Below are positions 22,938-34,450 of a stretch of 64,000 nucleotides of DNA, one piece after another; position 1 is the stretch's first letter; each line of letters starts with the position of its first letter. A program made the translations under genes and the position numbers. Source of the DNA: Ciborinia camelliae (Eukaryota; Ascomycota; Leotiomycetes; Helotiales; Sclerotiniaceae). The notes under the pieces were generated by a model. It made no database searches and had not been told where the DNA came from. It was given only the letters and a program-made list of their open reading frames with translations. The stretch lies in assembly GCA_025890175.1 (NCBI GenBank), contig JANPYM010000010.1:1518427-1582426 (forward strand). The letters are read 5' to 3'.

Positions 22938-24478
22938 TTAGTTGTTGACAATTATTGAGCTTCTTAACTTGGCGGTTCTTTCGCCAACGGGTATGAATTC
23001 AGCCCTCGTACCTGACTTGTCGAGACTGACCTCATGAGACCAAACGACATCTTCATCTTCATTATCATCTTCTTTGTACTGATGACCATTGGCATATTCC
23101 GCCAAAAATTCGCAATGATAATCTCTGTACGTGGCCTCAGAGACGGTAGTTCGTGGAGGCTTCATCCCAGTCATATCTCGAAATACTTCTACGTTCAGCA
23201 TTTGAATGTTGAAACCCGCTGTGTTCTCTGTATCCCAATCTGCTGAAGAAACAAAGTCTTCAACGACGACTTGCTCGATATATTTACCCTCGATACTATA
23301 ATGGCGCTTTGTCTTTCTTTTATCAATATCTTCTGCGGCTGCGGCTGCCTCAAGTAGTCTCTTACGCGCTTGTACTCTACCCATAAAGTCTTGAGCTAGA
23401 TCGGAGATAGTTTCTACATCCATGTCAAACAATAAATACAAATATGAGCCCTGAACAATGACCATACCATCTTAGTAAAATAATAACCTTGTGAATGAGA
23501 AGGAGGAGATTGAAACATACCGACTCGACGCCATATGAGCTTAACTTGTTGTCTTTAGAGATATTAGCACTGTCATTTAAGGGAGCAAAAAAGAGACTCA
23601 CAACCATATGTGTAGTGCCCGTTGATAGTGATAAGTAGTTCGTGAATAGGAATTCCCGTAAGACTCTGAATCATTTCCTTCAAAGTTTGTATAGTGCAAT
23701 TGACGGGAACGTTCAAAGAGATAATTTTGTTTGTCCATACTGGTCGCACATTGATGGACATACGCTTCAGCTTCGGCTTGTCCAACTTTTGAGGCATGAT
23801 TTCAATTTGGAGTCCACAAATTTCGTCCTCGCCAGTTAAATTGTATTCCGCCGAGTAGCCACGACCACAAGGCGTTGCGACAAACTGAGCGACATTTCCA
23901 CCCTTTTTTAAAACCCCATCCAAGAATTTTTGACCGCCATTTGGCCCGGTAACAATATAATCTTGGACAGACTTGCCTTCATAAAGAAGTGCCGTACGCC
24001 TGAGATTTGCTGCTATGGATTCGGAATCAGGCTCTCCGGTAACGGCGTTGATGCCATTAACACTCACTTTCACGGCGAAGGGTCGGGTTGATTCAAAATG
24101 AATCCACATTGCTTCACGCTCTGAGATAAAATATTAGCACCTTTTCTTTCAAGACGATACGATTAGTTATGGCCACTTGTATGCATAAAACTTACGATAT
24201 ATTGGAATGAAGACTCCACCCTTTGCAGCCATATGCTGAGGAAGTGTATGCTTATGGTGATCAATGGAGAAGATTGGAAATGATCCACAATCTGGAGGAA
24301 CGGCATATTTAACATATTCAGCGCGAGAACGATCTGAAATACGGATAGTGCGCCGAAGAGAGATATCAAGAAAGTCTGCCTCTTTGTTACTGATACGAAT
24401 CTTCCTGAATCCCGTCATGTCTGCAATGGGTCCTTCGAGGGTAACGCCCAAGCGATTATCAGGTTTAATCGTCTCCAT
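22938..24478 (-). CDS. Ubiquitin-like fusion protein, intact family member
   Basis: Four exons: 24,196-24,478, 23,602-24,120, 23,521-23,552 and 22,938-23,450, joining in frame to give 448 residues. Introns are 75, 49 and 70 nt, with donors GTAAGT, GTGAGT and GTATGT. Order of parts: N-terminal segment (about 1-94); a domain with AMWIHFES, RPFAVKVSVNGINAVTGE, KSVQDYIV and QFVATPCGRGYSAEY; a very divergent ubiquitin fold (about 230-300); then a helical, charged linker and a C-terminal domain with ADWD and FNIQMLNVEVF. Many fungi carry proteins of this architecture; their function is not known to me. Here the fold lacks the LRLRGG tail, so it cannot be conjugated like ubiquitin. I start at METIKP (24,478) rather than the upstream in-frame ATG at 24,565, to match the paralogue's short N-terminus. 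Confidence 0.82.
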
Positions 24479-24561
24479 TTTAAAAGTCGGATGGAGCAAG
24501 TTGTTTGCCGGGATATCGATCAAAAGTAATTTGGTGATTAATATCAGCTTCAACTGTGGTG

Positions 24562-24671
24562 ACAAACTTGCCTTTGAGGGAAGAGAGAGACTGAGAGTTC
24601 GATGTTCGAGTAAGAAACAAACTTGCCTTTGAGGGAAGAGAGAGACTCAGGGTTCGATGTTCGAGTGAGAA
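24562..24671. repeat. 55-bp tandem duplication upstream of the ubiquitin-like gene
   Basis: Two adjacent copies of a 55-bp unit starting ACAAACTTGCCTTTGAGGGA lie at 24,562-24,616 and 24,617-24,671, with three visible differences. They sit 84-193 bp upstream of the start at 24,478, i.e. in the promoter or 5' leader of the intact gene. Confidence 0.9.
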
Positions 24672-25436
24672 ACAAAAGGCAAAGTGGAGGAAGAAACAAA
24701 TTGAAATGCCAAGGAAGAAAAGTAAAACGGAAACGAGGTGGATTTAGAAGCGGGGTACCTATCTAGCCACTGCCCCAAAAACCATGTGAATTTACAGCAT
24801 CGTAGCTACCCCCTTTTCCCACAACAATACCTACCAATAAAAAGTGAATTCATACGTAGATGTGTAAGTGCAAGACGACATGAACAAATCCACACCATCA
24901 ACCATCAAGATGAAATGTATACTGAATAATTTTATCTGGTATTATTGAGATGAGCTATAGGCCGATGATATACCTGTTGAACTTCCTCGTTCAATGTCAC
25001 GATTGCATTTCATCCTTAGCGAATCAGATCGTAAGGAAGTTCAACATTTAATCATTTGAGGTCCCACGAGAGAGCGGTCTTGCTTTGATAAAAATGTGTC
25101 TCAAAAGAACTTCTCGCATTTGGTTCTGTCAATATGCTGTAAATAATTTAGTATATTTGTAGAACTAGAACGCCGTGTACTGCTGAAAGTGCTTGATCCG
25201 CCCAGAGAGTTGAGGTATTGATTAACCCAACCTCGATAGCTAATACTCGAGAAAACTTAGTATGAGAAGGAGTATATGCTAAGCCATCTTGAGGAGTTAT
25301 TTATAAGTGGTATTCTTGCCAGATAAATAAGCTAAATCTCTGCATCTCCTTGACCTTGAACTTGACCTTGTTGTTTGTTGAGTCACAAAATTGCCCCGAC
25401 ATCCCGCCCACCCTGAAAACTTTCAGGTTGTTTTGT

Positions 25437-25847
25437 CTAGAAGTCAGTAGCAATCCTAAGCCCGTTAACCCGAGTTTCCAATTCCTCTACCGATGTAAAC
25501 GTTTCCTGCGCACCCGAACGATCAATAGAAACCTCATTGAATCTGCTATTCTCGTCATCGTCTCGGGATCCCTTCTTGCCTTTCGCCGCATCCAGCTGAG
25601 CAACACTCTGTACTGGAAAATCTCCTTTAACACCAGAGAGCCCCTCGTACATCTTGCAGAAAGGCTCTCCGAATGGAGCGTAAGTCTTGGCTGAGACCGG
25701 CGTGGGTGGCGGCTTGATGCCACCTACTCTCTCGAAAACTTCTGCATTGAGCATTTGGATGTTGAACATCAGAGTGTTGTCTTGGTCCCAATCTGCAGCG
25801 GGTACAAAGTCTTTCACGATAGTTTGTATTCCACTGTAGGTGGAAGT
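25437..25847 (-). pseudogene. C-terminal relic of the ubiquitin-like fusion family
   Basis: An open stretch of 136 codons begins after a CCCATTTAG acceptor-like site and ends at 25,437. It reads VKDFVPAADWD, FNIQMLNAEVF, GIKPPPTPVSAKTYA and MYEGLSGVKGDF, closely matching the C-terminal domain of the intact paralogue (VEDFVSSADWD, FNIQMLNVEVF). The intact paralogue's N-terminal domain and ubiquitin fold are not present upstream, between 25,848 and 26,426. An ATG at 25,817 would give a 126-residue protein with this domain alone, so a short functional gene is not excluded, but a truncated duplicate is the simpler reading. Confidence 0.7.
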
Positions 25848-26426
25848 CTAAATGGGAAAATACACAAGTAAAAAGGCCAAGGAACGTCGACATTCATGAT
25901 TGAAGTAAAAGGCAAATAAGTGAATACGGAAGCGGGGTACTGTCGGGTCCTGATCATGGCTGGCCTATTCCAGAATTAAATGGAAAGTATGAAAAACCTA
26001 ACCAATGGCAACAAGTGAATAAATAGTCCGTCTCTAAAATAAATGTAGAGTGAATAAAAATACGAAGCAAATCACAAATGCAGATGAAAGATAAGATTAA
26101 AGAAATAAATGACAAGAAATCTTCTCCTTGCAATTGGTATTACTTAACACTACCTATCCTCAATCCCCTCCCATCCAAACCTCCTCATCACCTCATCAAT
26201 TTATCCCCATTCTTATTCTCATAACTAAAACTAATAAATCAAAAATAAAATATGAACAACGCCTAAAGAATGGATAGATGAACAATCCGTGACCCGACCC
26301 AAAGATTTCCCCAATCCTACACCTATCCAAAACCATCCTGTTTTGTCCGATCCCAAAATTCCACGCCCTATAATGTACAGTTTCAATTCAAAGGAGTTAG
26401 GGAAAGTATCGAAGAAATTTACTCTC

Positions 26427-28781
26427 TCATGGACTGCCAAAGAATACATCTTCTTCATTTCTGAACAATCCAGAATTATCAGGAGGTGGGACACCGAACA
26501 TAATGTCCAATTTCCCTATCAGAAGATCCGGATCGCGCTCGAGCTGTGTAATACCGGTGCTCCCCGTGGCCGCAAAAGCCTCCAGGAACATATCATCTTG
26601 TTCTGTGATGTTTGGAAGATTACTGAGCTCACCACTGTTTGAGACAGCATCTAGTTCATAGTAGTTGGCGCTAGCTGTGGGTGAAGAGGATGAGGGACAT
26701 AGAGCAGGCGGGGAGTAATTGCTTTGCGCAGATTTGGTGGGTGATACAGGATTTGATGCAAGTTGCCCAGGGAATTTAGAATGAGTGCGATATAGCGATG
26801 GAGCATGGGTTGATTGTGTTGCGTTTGGCTCCACGCATTCCGCAATTGATGTCATCGAAGAGATTGAAGATATCGATGCTGCAACTGAAGTTGACCTTTC
26901 TCTAGAAAACTGATAGCTATCGTGTGTGGCGAGGGAGCTTTGAGAATAGCCATAGTCTCCAAAAGGTTTGTCATCAAGTACATCTAGATCACTGCGAGGT
27001 GATTGAGCACATGCACTTTCAGAGTATTCTGATGATGATGTTTCTGAAGGGCTTGTCTTGTTCTTGCTTCGAGTTCGCGATGACTTTTCATGTCTTTCTT
27101 CATCATCAGGTCTATTCTTCCTTGGTCTACCTCTCTTGACTGTCTTTTTAACCACACCTTCAAAAGCACCAATGCACATACCTCGCTGTCTGTGGCGAGT
27201 CAAAGCATCATGTCTTGCAAAGCTGTTTCCACATTGACATGGATAAGGTTTTACACCACTATGAATCTTTGCATGTCGTTTGAGATCGTGCTGGCGTACA
27301 AAGCATTTGTGGCAGTGTGGACATTGGAATTGCCTGTCGCCAAGATGGGTCTGAACATGTGACTTGATGTTTTCCTTTCGGCCAAATCGCTTACCGCATT
27401 CTGGATACAAGCAAAGCCATTTCGTATCACCAGGTTCCGGTGCTTGGATGTAGGTGGCAATATCATCAATGGTGATTCCAGTATCGGTAATTGACTCTTC
27501 GAGGTTGATACTCGACACTGATTCCGATCGTCGGTAAGACTGAGCAGGGGAACTACAGGCTGGCTCTGAAGTTGGAAGACCATGGGGATAACTCGACATA
27601 GGATAAGGTGATAAATCTGGCGCTTCTAAAATTGGTCTGCTCGTGAAAGGATCTCTGAAAACATTTCTGCGAGATTGTTCTGGAGATGATGGATATGATA
27701 GATCTTGTGAAACATTAGAGGTAGTCGGTGAGTATTGAGCCGCTTGAAATTGTGGATCATTTTTCATAAAATCGAGGTTAATAGTTGACATATTCATGAA
27801 ATTAGATGTTGGCATTGGTGCGGAGTCAAATGTGCTGGCAGTGGGTATGGGTCCAGATCCGGGTGGGGTAGGTACGGCTTTCATCTCAGCTTCTCGTCTC
27901 ATGTCGTCAAAAACATTCTTAGCTCTCTGATTACTTTTAGGCTTAATCGTTTCCTCCATGGATGTATCGTAATCGTCACGAAATCTTTGGGGGATGTGTT
28001 CCTGCTTAATTGTCCGGTTGAATGGACTATCCAGGGGAGCTGGAGGAAAGTAATCTAGAACAATAAGAACATGTCCGGAAAATCAGGATGACAACTTACT
28101 AGTAGAGTTGGCATCTGGAGGTGTAATAGGCCTTTGCGGTGATTTCAAGGCTAGGTTCTCGAATTGAGCAACTCTATCCAAGATCACACCACTAATCCTT
28201 CTCGATGATCTTCTGCTGTGGTTTGCAGAACTTGGCTGTGAGTTGACACTTTGAATACCCGATTCGTTGAAGAATTCCATGAATGTTGGTGTCATTGCTG
28301 TGTTCGTAGCGAAGAAATCAAAGTCATTGCCCCCATTGAAGTTTGGGTCGACTGGTATTATCGGGTTCATTGGGCCGGAATATGAATATGAGTGTTGATG
28401 TCCTTGCACCTCATATGGATTTGAGCATCCGGAGTCGAACGATTGTCTGTGTGGGGTGACGAGTGGTGAAACAAATTGATTCTCGTCATTGTCGTAAACT
28501 GGAAATGGCTGCTGGCCCGGGCGAACCAGTCTCTGCTGCTGCGTCTCTCGCAAAATATGCTGTTGTGTCGTTTGGTATCCTATGTTAGTATTAATTACCG
28601 ATTGTCCCTGCTGGTGTATTGGTCGTGGTCGTGTATCCAGGCTCATCCCACGTCGGTGGGCATGTCTCTGGACTGGTGGCAGGTTATTTGCCTTCACTGC
28701 ATCGAATGCCGTTGGTGTCGAATTTTGTCGTCTGTGTTGTCGATGTCGATTTTGAAGGTTGTTGGTTGGATTAGACAGCAT
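26427..28781 (-). CDS. ace2: C2H2 zinc-finger transcription factor, Ace2/Swi5 family
   Basis: Two exons, 28,100-28,781 and 26,427-28,054, encode 769 residues. The 45-nt intron (GTAAGT donor, TTCTAG acceptor) joins PDANST to a segment reading YFPPAPLDSPF. Three C2H2 fingers lie at about residues 442-521: WLCLYPECGKRF, FQCPHCHKCFVRQHDLKRH and YPCQCGNSFARHDALTRH. The third has the shortened Cys-x-Cys knuckle, and the block ends in MCIGAFEG; both are typical of the yeast Swi5/Ace2 family, nuclear regulators of cell separation and, in moulds, of conidiation, pigment and virulence traits. A basic KKTVKRGRPRKNRP follows and is a likely nuclear signal. The N-terminus MLSNP...QHRRQNSTPTAFDA matches other filamentous members, which fixes the start at 28,781 rather than the upstream in-frame ATG at 28,868. 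Most of the rest is Ser/Pro/Gln-rich and likely disordered. Confidence 0.9.
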
Positions 28782-29584
28782 TATGAATGCTAGAAGAGTT
28801 CGGAAATGTCGTCGATTGAAAGTATTGCAATTAAGCAAACCTATATGTTCCGAGACTATGCAATGCATTATTAGCGCGATTAGGATATATGAAGATAGAG
28901 CGGTCTAGATATCCATTATCCATACCTCACGCAGCGCAAGCCGTTAGGCCGGGCAAATTTTTTGATCTTAGGACTGCTCAGCAGTTATTGACTCTATTTT
29001 GAGTCTTCTTAATGGATATAGGACTTCCTCAGCCCTTTGAAGTCAGACACGTAAAAAAAAGCTAGTACTTCTAATGAAAGTCTTCTTGGGTAGAGGAAGT
29101 TTCTTTTAGGTTAGGTAGTTTATAAAAAAGTATTTGTTCTTGGGATAATGAGGGTTTTTTTGGGATATGTGGAGCAGGAAGATGTGGAGAGATATTTGAT
29201 GATAATGAGGGGGGGATGGAATTGATGAATTGAAGGTTTAGATAGTCCAACACATCCTCCTTCTGGATCTGATGTTATCTCAGGCGCCAAAATCATCAAC
29301 AACTCTCGGTTGAGACAGCAACCAACTCATATCAAGATAGTAAACAGATCTTCACGTGATTGATGTAAACAAACTTCGGATAAACTAAACAAATCCGAGT
29401 CTCCCATACCCCCATTCGATCATTTCCATTGAAACAACCAATCATTGATTTATAAATCATTATGTTTTGGCATAAATGTTATTTTTAACCAATGAATTCT
29501 TGATTATTGATTCACGATAAATTATTTTGAATCTTGATTCAAAAAATGACCATTTTGAGCCAATCATGGGATCCAATCAATTTT

Positions 29585-29726
29585 GATTTTCCTTTTTTAG
29601 TGATCCTAAGAAATATCGTATTAAATATCCAATCTCTGATTTTCCCTTCCTGGAGATCCTAAGAAATATCTACAATCTCTGATTTTTCTTTTTTGGAGAT
29701 CCTAAGAAATATCGTATTCAATTTAA
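29585..29726. repeat. Three-copy minisatellite (43-53 bp units)
   Basis: Three units begin at 29,585, 29,638 and 29,681. Each has GATTTTxC followed by a T-rich stretch, GATCCTAAGAAATATC and, in the first two, CAATCTCT. The tract abuts the left end of the MITE at 29,727. Confidence 0.85.
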
Positions 29727-30140
29727 TAAAGGGATTTAGCAAAATTTCTTAGATTTTTTAAACTAACTAACTTTAATGGCTTTAAATAGGTATAGATCTT
29801 CAAAGCTAAATTTAAATAGGTATAACTTTTTTTGTTTATTTGAAAAATAACAATGTAAGAAATTTAAGAAACGATTTTAATTAGTTGTTAAGACCATTTT
29901 TTATATTACTATTTTTTTATGGATTTAATTAATTTTTACAATTTTTATAAAAATTATGAAAAAAGTAATAATACATAATATTAAAATTAAGTGAGATTTA
30001 ATTGGATCTTAATTATTAATCGATTTCAAAAATTTTCAAAAACTTTAAATGGTTAGTTTGATCTACAAAATTTTTATAAAATCCATTTTAGGTATAGTTA
30101 GCAATTTAAGAAACTTAAGAAATTTTGTTAAAGACCTTTA
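29727..30140. mobile_element. Decayed MITE with about 30-bp terminal inverted repeats, TA-flanked
   Basis: The left end (AAGGGATTTAGCAAAATTTC from 29,729) is the imperfect inverted complement of the right end (AAGGTCTTTAACAAAATTTC read backwards from 30,138), and similarity continues through CTTA and a T-rich run. TA dinucleotides flank both ends (29,727-29,728 and 30,139-30,140), as expected for Tc1/mariner insertion. The 410-bp interior is extremely AT-rich and non-coding, so it is non-autonomous. The ends have diverged by about a fifth, so the insertion is old. Class assignment rests on the TA duplication alone. Confidence 0.65.
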
Positions 30141-30624
30141 ATCTCCACGGGTAAAATCGTTTACACTTCATCCATATATACGAAGTTACGACGTTACGAA
30201 CATTTTGGCTCAGCAGCTGCCAGCTATCCATCCATCATCTACCTAGTACCTACCTATACCTTCCTATCTACTACCTAACCTCCACTACCTAGTATTGAAA
30301 ATTGAACTTCGGTGTTTCCCTATCAACACCACTCGGTGCACCGTTCCCAAATTCTTCTCCTCCTAAGTACGGGTACTCTGCCAAAAAAGGAGATAGCAAG
30401 AGAAAAAGAGAAAAAAAAAACAATTCGTGGAATTCAGCTCATGTGAACTTCTTCAAACTTTATATTTCTTGCTTTTGCATGACTTCTCACTGGTCAATAA
30501 TTACTTGATAGATGTGCGGTTGATTTTTTTAACTTGTACCTACCTACCTACTACTTACAGCTTACCTACCGAGTACCGTCATATCACTTCCTTGTTCATA
30601 AAAGTTGTGAGCGCATAATTAATC

Positions 30625-32874
30625 ATGGCCTCCACTACTGGAACTATGCGTGGGACACCAAGTCGCAGCGGTCAAGCGCGTGGTCAACTGCCCGTCTTTA
30701 ACAATAGTCCTGCGTCGAATATCCCTCGACCCGCACAAGATTCTCATGCGAATGCGACTCATGCAACTACTCCAAATACACACAGTGAAGTTGGTGGATC
30801 CAGTATGAGTGCAAGCAGAGCAAAACAATCCAAGAGGGATGAGGTATGTCATATATTTTTCTTATTATCATTTTATATTGTTGCCCTTTGGGGGTTTTAA
30901 ACATCTGAGATCAAAAAATCCGTTGGTGTGCAAAATATCCCACCATGCCGCAAATTAAAGGTGAAAAAAACAAGACGAGGTTGACAGTTCCACAGGCCAT
31001 CCGGAGGAAGATCGAGACTGATCTCAGCAAGAAGAGCAAGACGACAGGTCGTGCTCGACAGACAAGAAAAGCCCCGCCGGGGACGGTTCTCGCCCTTCGA
31101 CCGAGTCAAGCCCTCCAAATAAAACCAAATACCACTGTAGCAGAGGCTGCACAGTTGATGGCAGCAAAGAGAGAAGATTGTGTCCTGGTTACCGATGATG
31201 ACGACCGCATTGCCGGCATTTTCACTGCCAAAGATTTGGCTTTCCGAGTTGTTGGAGCAGGAATCAAAGCCGCCAATATTACAATCGCTGAGATTATGAC
31301 CAAGAACCCCCTTTGCGCGAGAACCGATACGAGTGCTACCGATGCATTAGATTTGATGGTTAGAAAAGGATTCCGTCATTTACCAGTCATGGACGAGAAC
31401 CAAGATATTTCGGGTATTCTTGATATCACAAAGTGCTTTTACGATGCCATGGAAAAATTGGAGAGGGCTTATAGCTCATCGAGGAAACTTTATGATGCTC
31501 TCGAAGGTGTCCAATCTGAGTTGGGATCCAGTCAACCGCAACAAATTATCCAATATGTAGAGGCTCTCCGATCAAAGATGTCCGGACCTACCTTAGAATC
31601 CGTTCTTACTGGAATTCCACCTACGACTGTCACCGTACGAACATCCGTGAAGGAGGCTGCTGCGTTAATGAAGGAGAATCATACAACGGCCGTTCTTGTT
31701 CAGGATGGGGGCTCAATTACCGGTATCTTTACAAGTAAAGATGTTGTTCTACGTGTTATCGCACCAGGATTGGACCCCTCCAACTGCTCTGTTGTACGTG
31801 TCATGACCCCGCACCCGGATTTTGCTCCTATGGATATGAGTATTCAAGCCGCGCTAAGAAAGATGCATGGTAAGGTTTCGATTATTTTGAAGTGTACATT
31901 GGCTGACTTTAATAGATGGCCACTACTTGAACTTGCCAGTTATGAACGCCCAAGGCGAAATTGTCGGAATGGTGGACGTTCTCAAGCTTACATACGCCAC
32001 GCTGGAGCAAATCAACACCATGCAGACTGGCGAAAGTGATAGCGGCCCAGCATGGAATAAGTTCTGGATGTCTCTTGAGCATGAAAGCGAATCAGTTTTG
32101 TCTGGCGATGGGAGCCTTCATCACACAACCGGCGGCCGCTCTTTAATGTCCCCAGATATGTCACGAGGTCATGAGCGTCATGTCGATGCCAGTGTTGCTC
32201 CGAATGATTCTGCTTCACACGTTGGTGCAGAATCTCCTCCACACTCGCACTTAAGTCGTCACATGGATATTCCTCCCGAGGATATTCCATTCGCATTCAA
32301 ATTTAAGGCCCCAAGCGGACGCGTGCATAGAGTTCAAGTCACAGCCAGTCATGGTCTAGCGGAACTTATTTCTGCTGTTACAGGCAAATTGGGGGCAGAA
32401 ATTGATGCTGTCGGGGGTGTAGCAATCGTGGAGGATGGCAAACTTGGCTCGTCTGGGTTCGCTCTCAGTTATCTAGACGATGAGGGTGATTCCGTCTCGA
32501 TCACAACCGATGAAGATCTTCTTGAAGCAATCGTTCTGGCTAGAAATGCCCACCGGGACAAAGTTGACTTATTCGTTCATGATCCCGAGAAGCCACCGAT
32601 GGCTGCCACTTTAGATCCCCAGCCACCTGTCATTCAAATAGCTTCGCCACCAGCATCAGCTACCATCCGAAGACGTCGGGTTGTTGATGAAGAAGATGAT
32701 GAGAGTGACGAAGAACCTCGAGTCAAATCAAAGTCACGAAAGTCAGCGGCATCACAGCCAGCGGGGGAAGTTATTCAAGGGGTACCAAACGAGCTGTTGT
32801 TGCCAGGAGCAATTGTGACTCTTGCAATTGTTATTGTTGGAGTTTTTGCATTGACTCGGGCTACAAGCCGTTAA
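30625..32874 (+). CDS. mug70: CBS/PB1 domain tail-anchored protein (Mug70-like)
   Basis: Three exons, 30,625-30,843, 30,996-31,869 and 31,916-32,874, give 683 residues. Introns are 152 nt (GTATGT donor, TTCCACAG acceptor, joining KRDE to AIRRKIE) and 46 nt (GTAAGG donor, AATAG acceptor, joining KMH to DGHYLNLPV). Four CBS repeats form two Bateman modules at roughly 103-225 and 290-415, the usual adenine-nucleotide sensing fold. A PB1 domain follows at about 489-587 (FKFKAPSGRVHRV, DEGDSVSITTDEDL). An acidic then basic linker leads to a single C-terminal hydrophobic segment at about 658-677, predicting a tail anchor facing the cytosol. The order matches fission yeast Mug70. Exact cellular role is unknown. 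The first intron's acceptor is less certain than the second's; a nearer AAG site would add seven residues (TRLTVPQ). Confidence 0.88.
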
Positions 32875-33247
32875 TATAATGTCTTAGAGCTTGCGTTCAT
32901 ATTGTTAGACTTCAATTCTGTGTAGATCTCTATCTTCTAGACGGAGTCGTACAAGCATCATGATGCCTTCTGATAACCATTTGATAGTTTTGCGCGAATT
33001 CAACTCTATACCCTTCTTTGTAAACAATTGAATTTAGATGTTATCCTATGTGTGACCTTGGACTTATCGTCCCATAATATTCATATTCTCTCAAAAGAAA
33101 ACTGGTATTGACAAGACAAGATCGAACCTTGGAAAAGACAATTCTTCCAAAACGGGGCTAGCGTGTTTCCCCACTAGCGCGACATCAATGTCCGAGATCT
33201 CAAAAAAAGTCTCGATAACAACCAAAAGAGCCATAAACACCTTGAAA

Positions 33248-34450
33248 ATGATACTGAGAAATATTGCGATACGGCATGGTAAGCCACTGCTATCTTTGCC
33301 TGTCGAGCTCATTAATTGAACTTCAAAATAGGCCGAAAAGCACTTGCTGCACCCCTCCGCCTCTCTCAATTCCGTACCCTCTCAACAGAGTCCTCGACCC
33401 TCGAAGCCTCGATAGACAACCATGCCAAACAAACCAACCCCCCCGAAGCCATTCTCAATTCCCTCCACCTCACTCGCAACTTTACACCCCCAAACAAGAA
33501 GAAACCACGGGATCCCAATGTCCCTGACGTTGCAGGAGACTTTCAAAAGTTCAACCATATTAAGAAAAGAACTAGCAGATTAGGTTCCGTCGCACCGCAA
33601 CATTATGAACCCCATCAACTTATTGTCAATCCTCCGGCGCCAAAAGATGTTACGCTGGAGCTTTTGATGGCGAGTCAGAGTCACTTGGGCCATGCGACAC
33701 AGCTTTGGAACCCGGCAAATCAGAGATATATTTATGGTATTAGGCAGGGTGTACATATAATAAGTTTGGAGGAAACGGCAGCTCATTTGCGTCGCTGTGC
33801 GAAGGTTGTAGAAGGTGTGGCTTACCATGGTGGTCTCATTCTTTTTGTCGGTACCCGTGCCGGTCAAGATTCGGCAGTTGTGAAAGCCGCTTCGCTCGCA
33901 AAGGGATGCCATCTTTTCAATCGTTGGGTCGCAGGTAGTATCACCAATGGTGACCAAATTCTTGGCAAGTGTGCTATTAAGGCTGTGAATGCCAATGATG
34001 AGTATGTGCCTGGGTATGAGGACAAACTTATGAAGTGGAAGGCGCTGAAACCGGATTTGGTGGTTTGTTTGAACCCATTGGAGAATTATATTTTGTTGCA
34101 TGAGTGTGGACTACATAATATTCCAACGATTGGTGTTATTGATACGGATGCGGATCCTACTTGGGTTACGTATCCAATACCGGCCAATGATGACAGGTTA
34201 GTTTACCTCTCAATTACTTTTTTTTTGGAAATTATGCTAATAACTCTACAGTCTGAGATGTATCCAACTCATAGCCGGTGTTCTAGGTCGTGCAGGTGAG
34301 GAGGGCCAAAGAAAACGTCTTCAAGCTGCCAAAGATGGCGTAGTTACTTGGTTACCCCCACCAGATCTCGGTGACCCTGTGACGGAGGCAAGTAAGGCGA
34401 GGGAAGCTGCTGAGAAAGAAGCGGCTAAGAGAGGAGCGAAAACTACCTAG
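33248..34450 (+). CDS. MRP4: Mitochondrial small-subunit ribosomal protein uS2m
   Basis: Three exons, 33,248-33,278, 33,332-34,196 and 34,252-34,450, give 364 residues. The tiny first exon encodes MILRNIAIRH; with the next residues (GRKALAAPLRL) it makes an Arg-rich, acid-free leader typical of a mitochondrial import signal. The body is the ribosomal S2 fold: LLMASQSHLGHATQLWNP, IYGIRQGVHIISLEETAAHLRR, LFVGTRAGQ, NRWVAGSITN, PDLVVCLNP and the signature [27 protein letters not shown] across the second splice, followed by LRCIQLIAGVLGRAGEEG. A Lys/Glu/Ala-rich C-terminal tail follows. The introns are 53 and 55 nt. The protein lies in the mitoribosome small subunit. It is transcribed in the same direction as the CBS/PB1 gene 373 bp upstream. 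Confidence 0.95.

Larger units (their letters stand above)
28782..30624. other. Divergent promoter region with AT-rich repeats
   Basis: This spacer separates the minus-strand ace2-like gene from the plus-strand CBS/PB1 gene. It holds a 43-53 bp minisatellite and a mariner-like MITE, then CTACCTAC tracts near the CBS/PB1 start. No gene is supported. Confidence 0.6.

Noticed and set aside
24264..24632. Plus-strand frame of 122 codons
   Set aside because: Antisense to the first exon of the intact ubiquitin-like gene, whose minus-strand reading has paralogue and intron support.
27090..27583. Frames on both strands within the C2H2 gene
   Set aside because: Shadow frames of the zinc-finger coding region.
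33091..33369. Minus-strand 92-codon frame and a tRNA B-box-like GGTTCGATC on the same strand
   Set aside because: The frame overlaps the start of the uS2m gene, and no cloverleaf with acceptor and anticodon arms could be folded around the B-box-like string.
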